A DNA stretch of 64,000 bases from JARBUG01 sp035628915 (lineage in GTDB: Bacteria > Bacillota > Sulfobacillia > Symbiobacteriales > Symbiobacteriaceae): NCBI GenBank assembly GCA_035628915.1, contig DASPIW010000024.1:124001-188000 (forward strand), in the 5' to 3' direction. The notes below the pieces were generated by a model, which did not search any database, was not told the DNA's origin, and saw nothing but the letters and a program-made list of their open reading frames with translations. Both the position numbers and the translations under genes were made by a program. Shown one piece after another: positions 8,086-16,576 of the stretch; positions within the stretch are counted from its first letter, which is position 1, and every line of letters begins with the position of its first letter.

Positions 8086-8871
8086 TCACTCGAAATACCC
8101 GTCGACAAGCCGCTCGACGAAGTACCGCTCCTGGTAGATCTCCCGGAACCCCAGCCGTTCGTAAAGGGGCCGTCCCATGGCAGTGGGCGTCAGCCCCACA
8201 TGGGTGCAGCCCCTCGCCATGGCCTCGCTGAGGGCGGCGGCCATAATCGCCGTGGCGACACCCCGCCCCCGAAATTCCGGCATCGTGCACATGTTATAGA
8301 TACCGCCCATGCCGCCATGGCAGAAGAGCATGCCGGCACCGGCCGGGCGGGTCCCCCAGTAAGCCACATAATTGACCGCCCCAATTTCGTATGAGGTGGT
8401 AACGCCGCGGCGCCCCGCTACGAGCGTCGCCTCCGGGGCGTGGGGAAAGAAGACCCGGCGAATCATGCCATAAACCAGTTCCTGCCGCTCGGAGGGAACC
8501 ACCTGTACACGGATGTAAGGGTTGACCGAATCAACCGGTGTGCCGTTCCACACCATGACAGGGTTCACTTCACTGGTGAAGCCCATTCGGTAGAGGCGCG
8601 CCCCCAGGTCAGCCGGTCGGGTCGCCGGGGTGACCATTAGACTGCAAATGGGCAGCCCCCGGTCCCGGAAAAAGGCGCGGCATGCCGTAATGAGACCGTC
8701 GACCTCTTCAGCGCCGACGCGGATGCGGCTGACATGATTGAACCGCGGAAAGGGCGCCTCGGGCATCAGTACCCAGCGCGCGCCGAACAGTTCGGATTCG
8801 CTCTGCCCCAGACGCTGCTTGAGGCACTCCTGGTTCTCCTCCCACAGGTCGGCGACATGGGCCAGGTCCAC
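8086..8871 (-). CDS. GNAT-family N-acetyltransferase
   Basis: 261 residues from a GTG start with a G-rich site upstream. The C-terminal half holds the GNAT acetyl-CoA site: IYNMCTMPEFRGRGVATAIM (motif A, with RGRGVA for the pyrophosphate loop) and YERLGFREIYQERYF (motif B). The N-terminal half looks like a degenerate second GNAT unit (LGARLYRMGF), so this may be a two-lobed member. The substrate is not predictable. It appears to be transcribed alone, with hairpins following it. Confidence 0.82.
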   Translation of the reverse strand: MDLAHVADLWEENQECLKQRLGQSESELFGARWVLMPEAPFPRFNHVSRIRVGAEEVDGLITACRAFFRDRGLPICSLMVTPATRPADLGARLYRMGFTSEVNPVMVWNGTPVDSVNPYIRVQVVPSERQELVYGMIRRVFFPHAPEATLVAGRRGVTTSYEIGAVNYVAYWGTRPAGAGMLFCHGGMGGIYNMCTMPEFRGRGVATAIMAAALSEAMARGCTHVGLTPTAMGRPLYERLGFREIYQERYFVERLVDGYFE

Positions 8872-8935
8872 CTTGATACCCCCCGCTCCGGCTCATCCTC
8901 CCTATGAACTTCGAGCATTCCCAGCCAATTCCTGT

Positions 8936-9005
8936 CCCTTCTCGGCGCTGACGCGCCATTTACGAGCGCCGTGCGGCCTCGCCGCTGCGCGGCGCCGCAC
9001 TAGAC
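8936..9005. repeat. Dispersed palindromic repeat, family B, copy 1
   Basis: A 70-base sequence that recurs at 61502-61571 in the same strand orientation with three mismatches. It contains the self-complementary arms GTGCGGC and GCCGCAC. It fills the gap between the acetyltransferase gene start and the MFS gene stop at 9005. Confidence 0.85.
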
Positions 9006-10348
9006 TAGGAGAGCGGTTCGTATTGATCGCCGCGGGTACCGGACGGCAAGTCACCGGGCGGCGCCCAGGCCGGGATTTTCTTGCCCTGCGCCGGCCCGCC
9101 GCCGCCGCCGCCCTGCTGCCCCTGCCCTTTGCCGATCAGCTTTTCGGGGTGAATCACGAAAATTGTGACCGCCAGCGTTACCGCCGCCAAAATGGTAGAG
9201 AACCAGAACGGCACCGATTCGCCGTTCTTCATCAGGGCGCCGTACAGCGGCGGGCCGAAGGCCACACCGATGAACCGCACCGCTCCGTAAATGGAGGTGA
9301 TGCCTGCCCGCTGTTCCGTCTCCACCGAAGAGGTGACCAGATTGTTCAGCCCCGGCAATTGCAGGCCGGTTCCCACCCCACCGACGATCACGCCCGTAAA
9401 GAACGCCCAGTCCTGCGGCACGATGGCCACCAGAGCCATGCCGGCTGTTACGATGGTCAGTCCGGCCACTACAGCGGGTTTGAGCAAGTTGGTCCGCTTC
9501 TGCAGAAACAGGCCCGACCCGAACGACGTAAGCGACATGGCCAGCACGGGCCACATGATGAGCGTCCCCTTGGGCACTCCGTCGATATCGTGGGCGGTCT
9601 CGAGGTGCTCGGAGAGGAAGAACAGCACGCCGAAAAGCAGGAACAGGGCCACCGTACCCGCCCAGAAGCAGGCGAGCAGGGGAACCCCCTTGGCCTTGAA
9701 GACCTTCACCACGTCGCCGAAGTATTGCTTGGCGCTGCCGGCTTTCTTGCGCTCAGGCTCTTTGGTCAGAAACCAAACAGCCAGTGCAAAGGGGATGGAG
9801 AGGAATGCATAAGAGAAAAAGACGCCCCACCAGACGAAGAGTTCGCCCACAAGGGCGCCCAGTATGGGCGAAACGACCTTGCCCAGGCCGTTGGACGCCT
9901 CGAGGATGCCCAGGGCGGTCACGCGCTGTCCACCGCTGAACAGGTCACCGACGAATGCCATGGCAACGGGGGCGGTACCCGCGGCGCCCAGGCCCTGAAT
10001 CACGCGACCGACCATCACGACCATATAGCCGTTTTGCGCGAGCCACCAGCCGGCCAGTCCGGAGATTGCCCCCCCCAGACCATACAGGAGCAGGCTCGGC
10101 ACAATAACGACCTTACGCCCGAATCGGTCGGCAAGAAAGCCTGCCAGCGCGATGCCCACGCCTGCCGCGAGGGAGAAGGCAGTCACCGCCAGCCCGGTGG
10201 TCGCCTTGTCCAGCCCCATCACCCGTCCCATTTCCGGGAGAACGGGGATCAGCATTGAGTTGCCCAGTACCATTATCAACGGGACCGTACAGAGTGCCGC
10301 CAGTTGCAGCCACTTGTTCGGACCCTGATTCGTGTCAGACCCGGCCAC
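9005..10348 (-). CDS. MFS drug-type transporter with a glycine-rich C-terminal tail
   Basis: 447 residues from a GTG start with GGAGGGG nine bases upstream. About twelve hydrophobic segments and GFLADRFGRKVVIV, the MFS loop 2-3 signature (G-x-L-a-D-r-x-G-r-k), identify the major facilitator superfamily; GRVIQGLGAAGTAPVA in helix 5 resembles the antiporter motif C region of DHA-type exporters. The last 40 residues are soluble and unusual, with QQGGGGGGPAQGKK followed by a Pro-rich end. Likely a proton-driven exporter of unknown substrate. The stop codon touches the family B repeat. Confidence 0.88.
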   Translation of the reverse strand: MAGSDTNQGPNKWLQLAALCTVPLIMVLGNSMLIPVLPEMGRVMGLDKATTGLAVTAFSLAAGVGIALAGFLADRFGRKVVIVPSLLLYGLGGAISGLAGWWLAQNGYMVVMVGRVIQGLGAAGTAPVAMAFVGDLFSGGQRVTALGILEASNGLGKVVSPILGALVGELFVWWGVFFSYAFLSIPFALAVWFLTKEPERKKAGSAKQYFGDVVKVFKAKGVPLLACFWAGTVALFLLFGVLFFLSEHLETAHDIDGVPKGTLIMWPVLAMSLTSFGSGLFLQKRTNLLKPAVVAGLTIVTAGMALVAIVPQDWAFFTGVIVGGVGTGLQLPGLNNLVTSSVETEQRAGITSIYGAVRFIGVAFGPPLYGALMKNGESVPFWFSTILAAVTLAVTIFVIHPEKLIGKGQGQQGGGGGGPAQGKKIPAWAPPGDLPSGTRGDQYEPLS

Positions 10349-10471
10349 CGTTCATCCCCTCCGCGTGGATCTTGTCTCACGGCTAGTCTCCCCTCCATGT
10401 CCGCGTACAGATGCCGCCGAAGGCATTTTTTCGCGGCCAAGCCATAGAGTAAGTCCCAGGAGGGATGAGCC

Positions 10472-10924
10472 ATGGGCAGCGAGCGGATTATCCTGCTCAC
10501 GTTAATGGCGCTGGGCGTAGCCGCTCGAAATGCGCTGATTGTCACTTCCGCCGGCATTGTGCTGATCATGCAGGTCATGCGGCTGGATCGCTTCTTCCCG
10601 GTGCTGGAAAAGCGCGGGCTGGAGGCCGGCCTGATCTTCCTGCTCGTTTCCGTTCTCGTCCCCTTCGCCACCGGTGAGGTGGGTTTCCGTGAGATCCGGG
10701 AAAGCTTTACGTCCTGGAACGGGCTGGCGGCCATTGTCGGGGGCGTGCTGGCTGCGGTGCTCAGCGGGTATGGAGTGACTCTGCTGAAAGTCAACCCCGA
10801 GGTGATCGTAGGCATGGTGGTGGGGACGATTATCGGGGTGCTGGTCTTCCGGGGCATCCCCGTGGGACCGCTGGCAGCCGCCGGATTTACCGCCGTTTTG
10901 CTGGCCATGCTGCGCTGGATGTGA
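10472..10924 (+). CDS. DUF441/UPF0756 (YtwI/YeaL-type) membrane protein
   Basis: 150 residues, four to five membrane helices, starting at the ATG after an AGGAGGG site. The pattern GLEAGLIFLLVSVLVPFATGEVG and VVGTIIGVLVFRGIPVGPL at the C-terminus is characteristic of UPF0756 (DUF441), a family common in Firmicutes with unknown function. The next gene begins about 15 bp downstream, so the two are probably co-transcribed. Confidence 0.85.
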   Translation: MGSERIILLTLMALGVAARNALIVTSAGIVLIMQVMRLDRFFPVLEKRGLEAGLIFLLVSVLVPFATGEVGFREIRESFTSWNGLAAIVGGVLAAVLSGYGVTLLKVNPEVIVGMVVGTIIGVLVFRGIPVGPLAAAGFTAVLLAMLRWM

Positions 10925-10938
10925 AGGGAGGCCTGGGT

Positions 10939-11199
10939 TTGGAAGATCGGATGATGTTGGGCATCCGGCTGGCGCGCGGGCTGTCCGCGGCGGTCGAGGT
11001 GACGGCGTTGCTGCTGTTCCTTAGAATGGACAACGTCGCCTCGATGGTGCGGCTGAACGGCATGCTTGGCATGGTCGGGCCGGTCATTTTCATAACGGTC
11101 AGCGCCCTCGGACTGGCGGGGAGCATCGGTGCAATCCAGCCCGCAAAGCTGGTGCTGATCGCAGCGGGCGTCTTGCTGATCGTACTGGGGACGAGGTGA
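10939..11199 (+). CDS. YqhV-like (DUF2619) small membrane protein
   Basis: 86 residues from TTG 10939, chosen because AAGGGAGG lies seven bases before it; a GTG at 10921 in the same frame would put that site inside the gene. Three hydrophobic helices with RLARGLSAAVEVTALLLF, NGMLGMVGPVIF and KLVLIAAGVLLIVLG match the YqhV family, found mostly in endospore formers, with unknown role. Probably co-transcribed with the DUF441 gene. Confidence 0.75.
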   Translation: MEDRMMLGIRLARGLSAAVEVTALLLFLRMDNVASMVRLNGMLGMVGPVIFITVSALGLAGSIGAIQPAKLVLIAAGVLLIVLGTR

Positions 11200-11321
11200 T
11201 CTGGGCGGTCTGGCCGGCCGCCCGCAACTTTTTTGCGCGTAAGTGAAGGGTTGCCCCTCGCTGGGCCGTCAAACCGCATGTAAGATCGAGAGGACGGCAT
11301 ATTCCAAGGAGGAGCATCCTG

Positions 11322-12503
11322 ATGAACTCAGCATTCAAAGTCGGCCGCATTACCGTGGCCCTCGGCCTCGTAGCCTTCGGCGCCGGGCTGCTGCTGGACA
11401 ATCTTGGCGTATATACCGGCGCCGTCAGCACCGTCGCCAGACTCTGGCCGATGGTCCTGATCGGGTTCGGCATCGAATACCTGGTCCACACCATCATTTA
11501 CCACAAGAGCGGCGAAGACCGTAGAATCCGCTGGGATGTGGGCGGCGCTTTCCTGCTGATCTTCATCATCCTGGTCAGCACCGGCGTCACGGCCTTCCGC
11601 ACGTATGTCCTTCCCAACAGCCACTATCTCGGCATCCAGATCGGCCCGCCGGAGACCCGGACCGAAGAAGCGACCGTCCAGGTTGGCAACGCCAAGGAAC
11701 TAGTCGCGGACGTCAAGGTCGGTTCCGTCTCCCTGCGGCCTAACGTCGGGTCCACCGAAATGCGGGTCGAAGCCACCTACTCAGCCGAGGGCGTCATCGT
11801 AGATCGCGCGGACATCCGTAGCCAGCTGGAGCAGATCAAGCTGAATATCACCGAGGGCGAAACCATCCGCATCTCTGCTGACCTGCCCAGCCAACTGAAC
11901 AACGTCTCCATCCATTATGTCATTTCCGCTCCCGACGGCCTCAAAGTTCGTGCCCAGAGCGGCGCCGGCCGAATTGATGTCACCGGGTACAAGGGCGACA
12001 TGGTCCTGTCCAGCAACGTAGGCCGCATTGAAGTAAACGCCGGCTCCGGCACGCTCAGCATCAACGGCGGCTCGGGCTACATCGGCGTCAACGACTTCCA
12101 GGGCCCCGTCGATGCCCGCACCAACCTCGGCAGCATCAGCCTGCGCAACGCAGTGGGCGCCCTGCAGCTCGAATCCCGCACCGGCTCAATCAACGTCAGC
12201 AACTATCACGGCGGCAGTCTGATCGCCGAGACCGGCACCGGCCGGATCGATGTCACCGCCGATGCAACCCTGGAAGGCAACGTCTCCCTGAAAACGCAGA
12301 CCGGCTCCATCGGCTTTACGGTGCCCAAGGAGAGCAGCATTCGGGCGACCGCCCAGACCCGCACCGGGTCTCTGAACGCCCCGGACTTCATGCGAATCTC
12401 CCGCAGCGGCGCCAGCAGCTCAGCTTCCGGCACTTCCGGCGACGGCAAGTACACGGTCAGCCTCGAAGCCGGCACCGGCTCCATCAGCTTCTTCATTCGG
12501 TAA
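11322..12503 (+). CDS. Membrane protein with LiaI/LiaF-type helices and a DUF4097 beta-helix domain
   Basis: 393 residues. The N-terminus has two helices with the LiaI/LiaF-like pattern (GLVAFGAGLLLDNLG, LWPMVLIGFGIEYLV), then a third helix (FLLIFIILVSTGVTA). From about residue 110 to the end is an extracellular right-handed beta-helix-like DUF4097 putative adhesin domain, with repeated units such as SGAGRIDVTGY, SNVGRIEVNA, TNLGSISLRNA and RTGSINVSNY. Family members often accompany cell-envelope stress systems, but no such regulator is adjacent. AAGGAGG precedes the ATG. Transcription ends at a strong hairpin just after the stop. Confidence 0.82.
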   Translation: MNSAFKVGRITVALGLVAFGAGLLLDNLGVYTGAVSTVARLWPMVLIGFGIEYLVHTIIYHKSGEDRRIRWDVGGAFLLIFIILVSTGVTAFRTYVLPNSHYLGIQIGPPETRTEEATVQVGNAKELVADVKVGSVSLRPNVGSTEMRVEATYSAEGVIVDRADIRSQLEQIKLNITEGETIRISADLPSQLNNVSIHYVISAPDGLKVRAQSGAGRIDVTGYKGDMVLSSNVGRIEVNAGSGTLSINGGSGYIGVNDFQGPVDARTNLGSISLRNAVGALQLESRTGSINVSNYHGGSLIAETGTGRIDVTADATLEGNVSLKTQTGSIGFTVPKESSIRATAQTRTGSLNAPDFMRISRSGASSSASGTSGDGKYTVSLEAGTGSISFFIR

Positions 12504-12510
12504 TGGTAAA

Positions 12511-12543
12511 GCCGGCTCGGACAAGTTCCGAGCCGGCTTTTAT
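12511..12543. terminator. Bidirectional terminator between the DUF4097 gene and the nitrilase gene
   Basis: AAGCCGGCTCGGA pairs with TCCGAGCCGGCTT across a short loop, followed by TTTTATTAT on the plus strand and preceded by A-rich sequence giving a T-run on the minus strand. Confidence 0.85.
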
Positions 12544-14048
12544 TATCGCGATAGTACCAACGAGTCGTACCAGCGAGGCTGCAGCTTGCGCAGCAGTTCT
12601 TTTGCCCTGATCGCCTCGGCGCCCGTATCCACCAAGGCCAGGGCCATCTCCCCGGGCACCTCCACCAAGGTTGCACGGGGGCGTACGGGCTGGTATACGC
12701 CGCTCCCCGCCGCATCGGCCACCACGAGCGGCGTATTGTTTTCGTTGCAGCGCTCTGACCAGATCAGCCGGTCGGAACCCACGGCCCAGCGCGTCGGCAC
12801 CGCTACGAGATCGGCACCGCGTTTGGCCAGAATGCGGGCGGCTTCCGGCACCAGCAGATCCCCGTCGACCAGCAGTCCCAGGCGCCCCCAGGGGAGGTCG
12901 AAGACGGCAAACCGGTCCCCCGCCCGGCTCCCGGGCTCAGCGTGCAGCTGGCGGTAACAGCCCACCGGGCCCTCCGGACCCGTCAGCCAGGCAGTGCTGT
13001 ACCCGCCCTCCTCGGGGGCACCCCACACCAAGTAGCAGCCGAGGGTGCGGGCCAACTCTGCCAGGGCGCCGGGGTCCGGCAGCTGATCGCACCACGGGAA
13101 TACGGCCAGATCAAGCTTGGGCCAGCCCCGGTCGCGGGCCCGCTTGTCGGCCCAGCGCACCTGATCGACCATGCGCTCCAGGTCCACGGCAGTCCCCGCA
13201 GCCGCCACGACCGGGCGCCCGGGCGGCAGCCGCTGGGCGTCGCCCCAGTGCCACAGGTAACTGCTGATCAGAAGCTCCTGATACTGCTCGGGTTGGCGCC
13301 GCGAGAGGGCAACCGTACGCGCGGCCCGCGCCAGGTCCGTCTCCACATCCGCCAGCACCACGCCGTCGCCGGAGGGCATCAGGTTCAGGTCGCGCCCGCT
13401 GGGGTCGATGACCGCCGAGTTCCCGCAGAAAACGGCACCGCGCTCCTGGCCCCAACGGTTGGCCGCTACGACGTACACGCCGTTTTCCATGGCGCGGGCG
13501 CGCCATGCGTCCTGCTGTCCGAGCCAATTGGTGGGAAATGCGAGTATCTCCGCCCCGGCCAGCGTCGCCACCCTCGCCGGCTCGAAGTACGCGTTGTCCA
13601 TGCAAATGACCATCGCAATGCGCCCGACCTCCGTCGGAAAGACCGGTATGCCCAGGTCCCCGTCCCGGGCCCAGCGGGTCTCATCGATATAGGAGTGGGT
13701 CTTGCGATATTTCCCGATGTAGCCCCCGGGGCCCAGCAGGGCGGCGGTATTGTAGAAGGCGCCCGTTGCCGGCTCCGCTTCAGGCATCCCAATGACCACG
13801 TAGATGCCGTGTCGGGCGGCGAGCTCCGTGAAAACCGAAATGGTAGGCCCGCCGGGTATGGGTTCCACCAGGGGTGCGATCTCCTCGCGGTTCCGAAAGC
13901 AGTACCCGGTCGTGGCCATCTCCGGAAGCACGACCAACCTGGCCCCCGCATGGGCAGCTTGCTCGGTCAGCTCCTTGAGCTTCAGTACGTTGTACTCTTT
14001 GTCAGCAAATCGGGGTTCGAATTGGACGGCGGCAACCGGCACGCGCAT
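12543..14048 (-). CDS. Tandem carbon-nitrogen hydrolase (nitrilase superfamily), second domain degenerate
   Basis: 501 residues from ATG 14048 (a GTG nine bases upstream is an alternative; AGGGGG serves either). The first domain (about residues 1-275) has the complete nitrilase triad: Glu in VVLPEMATTGY, Lys in GKYRKTHSY and Cys in VICMDNAYF. The second domain (about 280-500) repeats the fold, but the equivalent sites read AVFPWCD, CYRQLHAE and LLVDGDL, so Glu, Lys and Cys all seem lost. The product should be an amidase or nitrilase acting through domain one, with domain two structural or regulatory. Substrate unknown. Confidence 0.83.
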   Translation of the reverse strand: MRVPVAAVQFEPRFADKEYNVLKLKELTEQAAHAGARLVVLPEMATTGYCFRNREEIAPLVEPIPGGPTISVFTELAARHGIYVVIGMPEAEPATGAFYNTAALLGPGGYIGKYRKTHSYIDETRWARDGDLGIPVFPTEVGRIAMVICMDNAYFEPARVATLAGAEILAFPTNWLGQQDAWRARAMENGVYVVAANRWGQERGAVFCGNSAVIDPSGRDLNLMPSGDGVVLADVETDLARAARTVALSRRQPEQYQELLISSYLWHWGDAQRLPPGRPVVAAAGTAVDLERMVDQVRWADKRARDRGWPKLDLAVFPWCDQLPDPGALAELARTLGCYLVWGAPEEGGYSTAWLTGPEGPVGCYRQLHAEPGSRAGDRFAVFDLPWGRLGLLVDGDLLVPEAARILAKRGADLVAVPTRWAVGSDRLIWSERCNENNTPLVVADAAGSGVYQPVRPRATLVEVPGEMALALVDTGAEAIRAKELLRKLQPRWYDSLVLSR

Positions 14049-14153
14049 CTTCCACACACCCCCTGGAGCGCTGGTCCGCTGGTAACGATGTACCCATTGC
14101 GGCCCGCACAGAGGGCTTTCGTGCCCGGGACGCCCGGCTCCTGCCTGCCGGCG

Positions 14154-14399
14154 TCAGTCCAGGGGCACCAGGGTGCCTTTTGGCCCGATGGTAATGCGGC
14201 GTTCCTTCAGTTTCCGGTTGAGAATGCCGCCCACCCGGCCGGTTTCAGCAGCGGTCAGCATGCCCCACCCGTCCGTGGCCACTTTTTCCGCCAGCCCCAG
14301 CTCCGTGGCAATCTCCAACTTCAGCAGATCCAGGGGACTGAGCTCCCTGGGCTTCGTCGGCGCCGCCGCCCGGGCGGCGCCCGTCTTCTTGCTTGGCAT
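14154..14399 (-). CDS. Small acid-soluble spore protein, alpha/beta family, SspF-like
   Basis: 81 residues from ATG 14399 with AAGGAGGG ten bases upstream. SPLDLLKLEIATELGLAEKV and DGWGMLTAAETGRVGGILNR match the SASP alpha/beta fold: the ELG-x-x-x-K-V...GWG form is the SspF type, and the second helix ends in GRVGGIL. The N-terminal 20 residues are basic and Ala/Pro rich. SASPs coat and protect spore DNA, and this gene is good evidence of an endospore former. The gene stands alone, divergent from the arginase-family gene. Confidence 0.85.
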   Translation of the reverse strand: MPSKKTGAARAAAPTKPRELSPLDLLKLEIATELGLAEKVATDGWGMLTAAETGRVGGILNRKLKERRITIGPKGTLVPLD

Positions 14400-14498
14400 C
14401 GGTCCGGTTCCCTCCTTCCCCGGTAGCTTTTCCAGCGCATCGCAGATCATCCACCAACAGGAGGAATCAGGCTGTCGGACTCGAATATACAATGTTGC

Positions 14499-14514
14499 AT
14501 ACACATGGGTGTAT
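14499..14514. promoter_or_regulatory. Inverted repeat between the divergent SASP and arginase-family genes
   Basis: ATACAC-ATGG-GTGTAT is a perfect six-base inverted repeat in an AT-rich patch 55-70 bases upstream of the arginase-family start. It looks like a regulator binding site; the regulator is unknown. Confidence 0.45.
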
Positions 14515-14567
14515 AAGATGGCCCCGACGCGGGAGAATCCGGCGGGGCAAGACTGTGGGGGATTGTC

Positions 14568-15446
14568 GTGGCCGTTCAGCTCCTCGGATTTCCCACGACC
14601 ATGGGCCTGCCCAGGCGCGCCGTGCGGCACGCGCCCGAAGCGCTTCGCTCCGCCGGCCTCATTCGTGCGCTGAAGCAGCACGGCGGCCCAGTGGAAGACC
14701 TCGGCGACCTGACCCTCCCTGAAGGCGACCGCGCACACCCTGCCAGCGAGCGGGTTCGCATGTGTGTGGCAGCCGCCCGGGAACAGGCGGACTTCTGGCT
14801 CCGCACCCACAAGCCGGGTCACCTGATGCTCACCCTGGGCGGCGACCACTGCACGTCGCTGGGCACACTCTGGGCTCTGAACCTCATGGGGCTTGATTAT
14901 GATGTGATCTGGATCGACGCACACGGCGATTTCAACATCATCGACACCTCCCCTACCGGCAACCCCCACGGGATGGTACTCGCCCTGGCCTGCGGCCTCA
15001 TGGCCGAGATCATGCCGGCCGTTATCGAGCCAGCGGCCCTGCATTTGTGGGGCATTCGGGATCTCGACCCCGGCGAACGGGAGCTGTTGGAGCGGGAAGC
15101 GGTCGAAGTGCTCAGCCCGGACCAGGTGCGGCATGAATGGGACCGCATCCTTATGCGGCTGAAGCCGAATCTCTTCATCAGCTTCGACATGGACGCCGTC
15201 GAGCCCGGGCAGGCGCCGGGCACCATGACCCCGGTGCCCGGGGGCTTCCACCGGCACGAGGCGCTGGAACTGGTCGCTCAGCTGGCCCGGCACCGCCATG
15301 TTCTGGCGCTGGACCTGGTCGAATTCCATCCTGACCGGGACCACGAAAACCTGACGCTGCAACTTGCGCAAGCTGTCTGTACGGCAGTGCTGACCGGGCG
15401 GGCCGAGCAGCGGCGCTCGCCAGGCCTGAGCGCCGCAGCAGACTGA
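14568..15446 (+). CDS. Arginase/agmatinase/formiminoglutamase-family enzyme
   Basis: 292 residues from a GTG start. All the manganese ligand motifs of the ureohydrolase family are present: GGDHCTSLG (His), IDAHGDFN (Asp-x-His-x-Asp) and SFDMDAVEP (Asp-x-Asp). The order and length match arginases and agmatinases, which hydrolyse arginine, agmatine or related guanidino compounds. The DMDAVEPGQAPGT stretch is closer to arginase (usual form DVDalDP) than to agmatinase, but substrate is not certain. A terminator-like hairpin follows at 15456-15487. No other amino-acid catabolic gene is adjacent. Confidence 0.85.
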   Translation: MAVQLLGFPTTMGLPRRAVRHAPEALRSAGLIRALKQHGGPVEDLGDLTLPEGDRAHPASERVRMCVAAAREQADFWLRTHKPGHLMLTLGGDHCTSLGTLWALNLMGLDYDVIWIDAHGDFNIIDTSPTGNPHGMVLALACGLMAEIMPAVIEPAALHLWGIRDLDPGERELLEREAVEVLSPDQVRHEWDRILMRLKPNLFISFDMDAVEPGQAPGTMTPVPGGFHRHEALELVAQLARHRHVLALDLVEFHPDRDHENLTLQLAQAVCTAVLTGRAEQRRSPGLSAAAD

Positions 15447-15455
15447 GCATGGCAT

Positions 15456-15487
15456 GCCCCGGGCCGAATGGCACGGGGCCTGCTTTT
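15456..15487 (+). terminator. Terminator after the arginase-family gene
   Basis: GCCCCG and CGGGGC enclose a 12-base loop and are followed by CTGCTTTTGTG. The stem is short, so the call is moderate. Confidence 0.5.
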
Positions 15488-15537
15488 GTGCGATAATGGG
15501 TGGTAACTCCGGATCCAACGGGGAGGAAGACCCGCCC

Positions 15538-16140
15538 ATGGAGCTGTACGCCATTGTGCAACCGATGGTGTTTACCGCCGACAGGTACCGCGACACGACA
15601 GGCGAAGATGACCCCGAGGAACTGACGCTCCTTCAGCTTGCCGACAAGGAACAGGCCGGGAAGGTGGCGGGCGTTCTGAACGACCTGTACGGCATTGAGT
15701 CCGACCTTGCGGACCCCCGCGACGATGAAGGGTTGGACGAGCAAGTGGGGACGCTGGAAGGCCTCCACGAATTGCGCCGCATGGCCGCCGCCGTGCACGG
15801 CAAGACGCCGGACGACTACTATGAAGGCCGGGTGCCGCCCGGGTTTCCGTTTAACCATCTGATCAACCATGACGATGCAGATGGCTACTACCTGCCCGCA
15901 GACTTTCTCCACGCCTTCTTTATTGAGGAGACCTCCATCGGCTCGGCTGTGGCATTACTCAGGGAGCTGGACGCACTGGAGTCCGTACTCGCAAGCGCCT
16001 TCCCTGACCAGGTGCGCGCCGCCCTGGCCGCAGGCAACGGCGACAGCGCCGGCCTTGACGGACCCGTGGCCGTCTGGCACAATCTCAGGCGGTTCTGCCG
16101 CTCCGCCATAGACCTCGACCTGCCGTTCCGCTTCGGCTAA
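15538..16140 (+). CDS. Hypothetical protein (200 aa)
   Basis: ATG at 15538 with GGGGAGG eleven bases upstream. The product is soluble, acidic and helix-rich, with no signal peptide and no recognised motif; FNHLINHDDADGYYLPADF in the middle may be a conserved loop. The size and pattern resemble small uncharacterised proteins of the SMI1 or DUF1877 kind, but I cannot place it. It is convergent with the next gene, whose stop codon overlaps its own by two bases. Confidence 0.65.
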   Translation: MELYAIVQPMVFTADRYRDTTGEDDPEELTLLQLADKEQAGKVAGVLNDLYGIESDLADPRDDEGLDEQVGTLEGLHELRRMAAAVHGKTPDDYYEGRVPPGFPFNHLINHDDADGYYLPADFLHAFFIEETSIGSAVALLRELDALESVLASAFPDQVRAALAAGNGDSAGLDGPVAVWHNLRRFCRSAIDLDLPFRFG

Positions 16141-16400
16141 ACGCACTGCCAGCCGCGGTGGAATCGCTCGGGCAGTTCTTGGGCCGCGAGTTCATCGGGC
16201 GTCAGGGTCTTGTCAGCCAGAGCCTGCCCGACGAGCCAGTTATACTCGTCTTCGAACCGGTGCAGGTCCTCATCCCAGTTCAGGGACTGGGGATGCACGT
16301 GCAAAGGCATTGAAGCCGGCAAGTGCTGGACCCGTTCTGCGGTCTGGTGGACCTGGTCGTACAGGAACTTCAAACGATGCAGGACGTTCTCTTTCTGCAC
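16137..16400 (-). CDS. Hypothetical small protein (87 aa)
   Basis: GTG start at 16400 is chosen because GTGGAGG lies eight bases upstream; a GTG at 16415 in frame would overlap that site. The product is charged and helical (QKENVLHRLKFLYDQVHQT, EDLHRFEDEYNWLVGQAL), with a C-terminal ELPERFHRGWQ. No domain recognised. Its ribosome site is embedded in a 17-pair hairpin (16405-16444), which suggests translation control. Confidence 0.55.
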   Translation of the reverse strand: MQKENVLHRLKFLYDQVHQTAERVQHLPASMPLHVHPQSLNWDEDLHRFEDEYNWLVGQALADKTLTPDELAAQELPERFHRGWQCV

Positions 16401-16404
16401 GCAA

Positions 16405-16444
16405 ATCGCCTCCACTTGGGCTAGTCTGCCCGAGTGGAGGCGAT
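16405..16444. repeat. Long perfect inverted repeat over the ribosome site of the 87-aa gene
   Basis: ATCGCCTCCACT (16405-16416) is the exact complement of AGTGGAGGCGAT (16433-16444). GGGC/GCCC extend the stem, with a T-G wobble between them and a six-base loop. The minus-strand arm contains the GGAGG of the gene at 16137; on the plus strand the stem lies in the leader of the TPR gene. Confidence 0.8.
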
Positions 16445-16506
16445 GTGATATTGTGCGACAATTTTTCGCGATCGGTCGATTATTGAAGAACGGTTCTTTC
16501 TACGTA

Positions 16507-16522
16507 GGAGAGGATATTCTCC
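16507..16522. promoter_or_regulatory. Short inverted repeat upstream of the TPR gene
   Basis: GGAGA-GGATAT-TCTCC lies 55-70 bases upstream of the GTG at 16577, a plausible operator position. No confident -35/-10 pair could be fixed nearby. Confidence 0.35.
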
Positions 16523-16576
16523 CACAAGCCTCGAACAGAGTGTTGACTATTGGGAACATTCAGGAGGGTGAGCGGC

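Noticed and set aside
14154..15596. Long leftward frame over the arginase-family gene
   Set aside because: Only its last 81 codons (the spore protein) are real; the rest is the reverse of the arginase-family gene.
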